A stretch of 41,633 nucleotides of DNA. Origin: Glaciecola sp964643575. GTDB taxonomy: Bacteria; Pseudomonadota; Gammaproteobacteria; Enterobacterales; Alteromonadaceae. The DNA is taken from contig CAZXTD010000020.1 in the NCBI GenBank assembly GCA_964643575.1, forward strand, positions 1 to 41,633. Direction: 5' to 3'. The notes beneath the pieces were generated by a model. It was given only the letters and a program-made list of their open reading frames with translations, was not told the DNA's origin and made no database searches. Positions 41,058-41,633 of the stretch are shown here, piece after piece; position 1 is the first letter of the stretch, and each line of letters opens with the position of its first letter. Position numbers and translations under genes: made by a program.

Positions 41058-41633
41058 TCAAGAAAACTGATTCATCGTATTATCTTTACCTGAGGCTTTA
41101 AGCGCTTGGCTGCCCGAGAAGTACTCTTTATGGTCATCGCCAATGTTAGAGCCAGACATGTCTTGGTGCTTAACACAGGCCAAGCCTTGTCTGATTTCTT
41201 TGCGCTGTACTTCTTGTACGTAAGCTAGCATGCCTTGCTCGCTAAAGTAGTCTTTAGCTAGGTTGTCGGTCGACAACGCAGCGGTATGGTAAGTAGGTAA
41301 GGTAATTAAGTGGTGGAATATACCCGCTTGTTCTGCCGCTTCTTTTTGGAAGCAGCGGATTTTTTCGTCGGCAACTAATGCAAGCTCTGAGGTATCGTAG
41401 TTAGCGCCCATTAAGCTTTGGCGATCGTAGCCAGTCATGTCGCGGCCTTCTTCAGTCCACATATCAAACACTTGTTGACGGAAGTTAAGAGTCCAGTTAA
41501 AAGACGGGCTGTTATTGTAAACAAGCTTCGCGTTTGGAATAACCTCGCGGATGCGATTTACCATGCCAGCGATTTGGCCAATATGTGGCTTTTCGGTCTC
41601 AATCCACAATAGATCAGCGCCGCTTTGCAGCGA
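41058..41633 (-). CDS. aceA: Isocitrate lyase, C-terminal part
   Basis: The gene is cut by the window edge, and 191 residues of the C-terminal part are visible. They include GADLLWIETEKPHIGQIAGM, NSPSFNWTLNFRQQVFDMW, the helix AEQAGIFHHLITLPTYHTAA and the tail ending MNQFS, all characteristic of the long proteobacterial isocitrate lyases of about 530 residues. The enzyme splits isocitrate to succinate and glyoxylate in the glyoxylate cycle and is needed for growth on acetate or fatty acids. The catalytic Cys-containing KKCGH segment lies outside the window. An internal TTG is not a true start, because the conserved protein continues upstream of it to the window edge. No malate synthase gene is in view. 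Confidence 0.95.
   Translation of the reverse strand, partial: SLQSGADLLWIETEKPHIGQIAGMVNRIREVIPNAKLVYNNSPSFNWTLNFRQQVFDMWTEEGRDMTGYDRQSLMGANYDTSELALVADEKIRCFQKEAAEQAGIFHHLITLPTYHTAALSTDNLAKDYFSEQGMLAYVQEVQRKEIRQGLACVKHQDMSGSNIGDDHKEYFSGSQALKASGKDNTMNQFS

Noticed and set aside
1..41633. CRISPR arrays, tRNA or rRNA genes, insertion sequences, prophage
   Set aside because: No regularly spaced repeats, cloverleaf-like sequences, transposase, integrase or phage structural genes were seen by eye; a small RNA could have been missed.

Overview
ORGANISM. The window looks like a chromosomal segment of a marine gammaproteobacterium, most likely an Alteromonadales member of the Alteromonas/Glaciecola/Paraglaciecola type. 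This is inferred from AT-leaning DNA, a large TonB-dependent receptor, several RND exporters, a periplasmic-propeller GGDEF/EAL protein, a SUF-type NifU/SufU tail and an isocitrate lyase with a C-terminal ...QFS tail. I saw no rRNA, tRNA, CRISPR array, IS element or phage gene. The window appears to be ordinary chromosome with one striking catabolic operon. LAYOUT. (1) 1-4785: the 3' end of a SufU/NifU-like scaffold gene, a VOC-family gene, and a convergent large Reg_prop-Y_Y_Y-GGDEF-EAL sensor. (2) 5032-16495: a catabolic operon on the + strand. A good sigma-54 promoter (5032-5047) precedes a PrpR-like sigma-54 activator. The activator gene overlaps a TonB-dependent receptor gene by 8 bp. Then follow a CaiB-type CoA-transferase, an HMG-CoA-lyase-like enzyme, hydantoinase/oxoprolinase A and B subunits, and an isochorismatase-fold amidohydrolase. 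(3) 16578-18841: DUF429 and GntP-family permease genes on the - strand. (4) 18950-22548: a membrane-anchored HTH/TPR protein divergent from a CsgG-like lipoprotein; tandem 10-bp repeats and a perfect palindrome lie between them. (5) 22650-25299: a two-subunit molybdenum hydroxylase (IorAB-like). (6) 25611-26604: a small membrane protein and a SOUL-family lipoprotein. (7) 26635-34446: an MMPL/RND exporter, a vWA-PKD protein, and an RND permease/adaptor pair. (8) 34560-36673: a small unknown gene, RidA, and a PadR plus HAAS-like membrane protein module with a palindrome upstream. (9) 36857-40967: a membrane-anchored AraC-type regulator, a leucine-rich-repeat protein and a class-C beta-lactamase-like hydrolase. 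(10) 41058-41633: the 3' part of isocitrate lyase. HOW THE GENES WORK TOGETHER. The best candidate for an undescribed system is the 5032-16495 operon. The receptor would import a scarce compound. HyuA/HyuB would open a lactam, imide or hydantoin-type ring with ATP, and the isochorismatase-fold enzyme would release ammonia from the resulting amide or carbamoyl group. The CoA-transferase would activate the acid and the HMG-CoA-lyase-like enzyme would cleave it to central metabolites. The substrate is not known from sequence. The second candidate is the HTH-TM-TPR protein with its CsgG-like neighbour, which looks like a one-component transmembrane regulator controlling an orphan outer-membrane lipoprotein.
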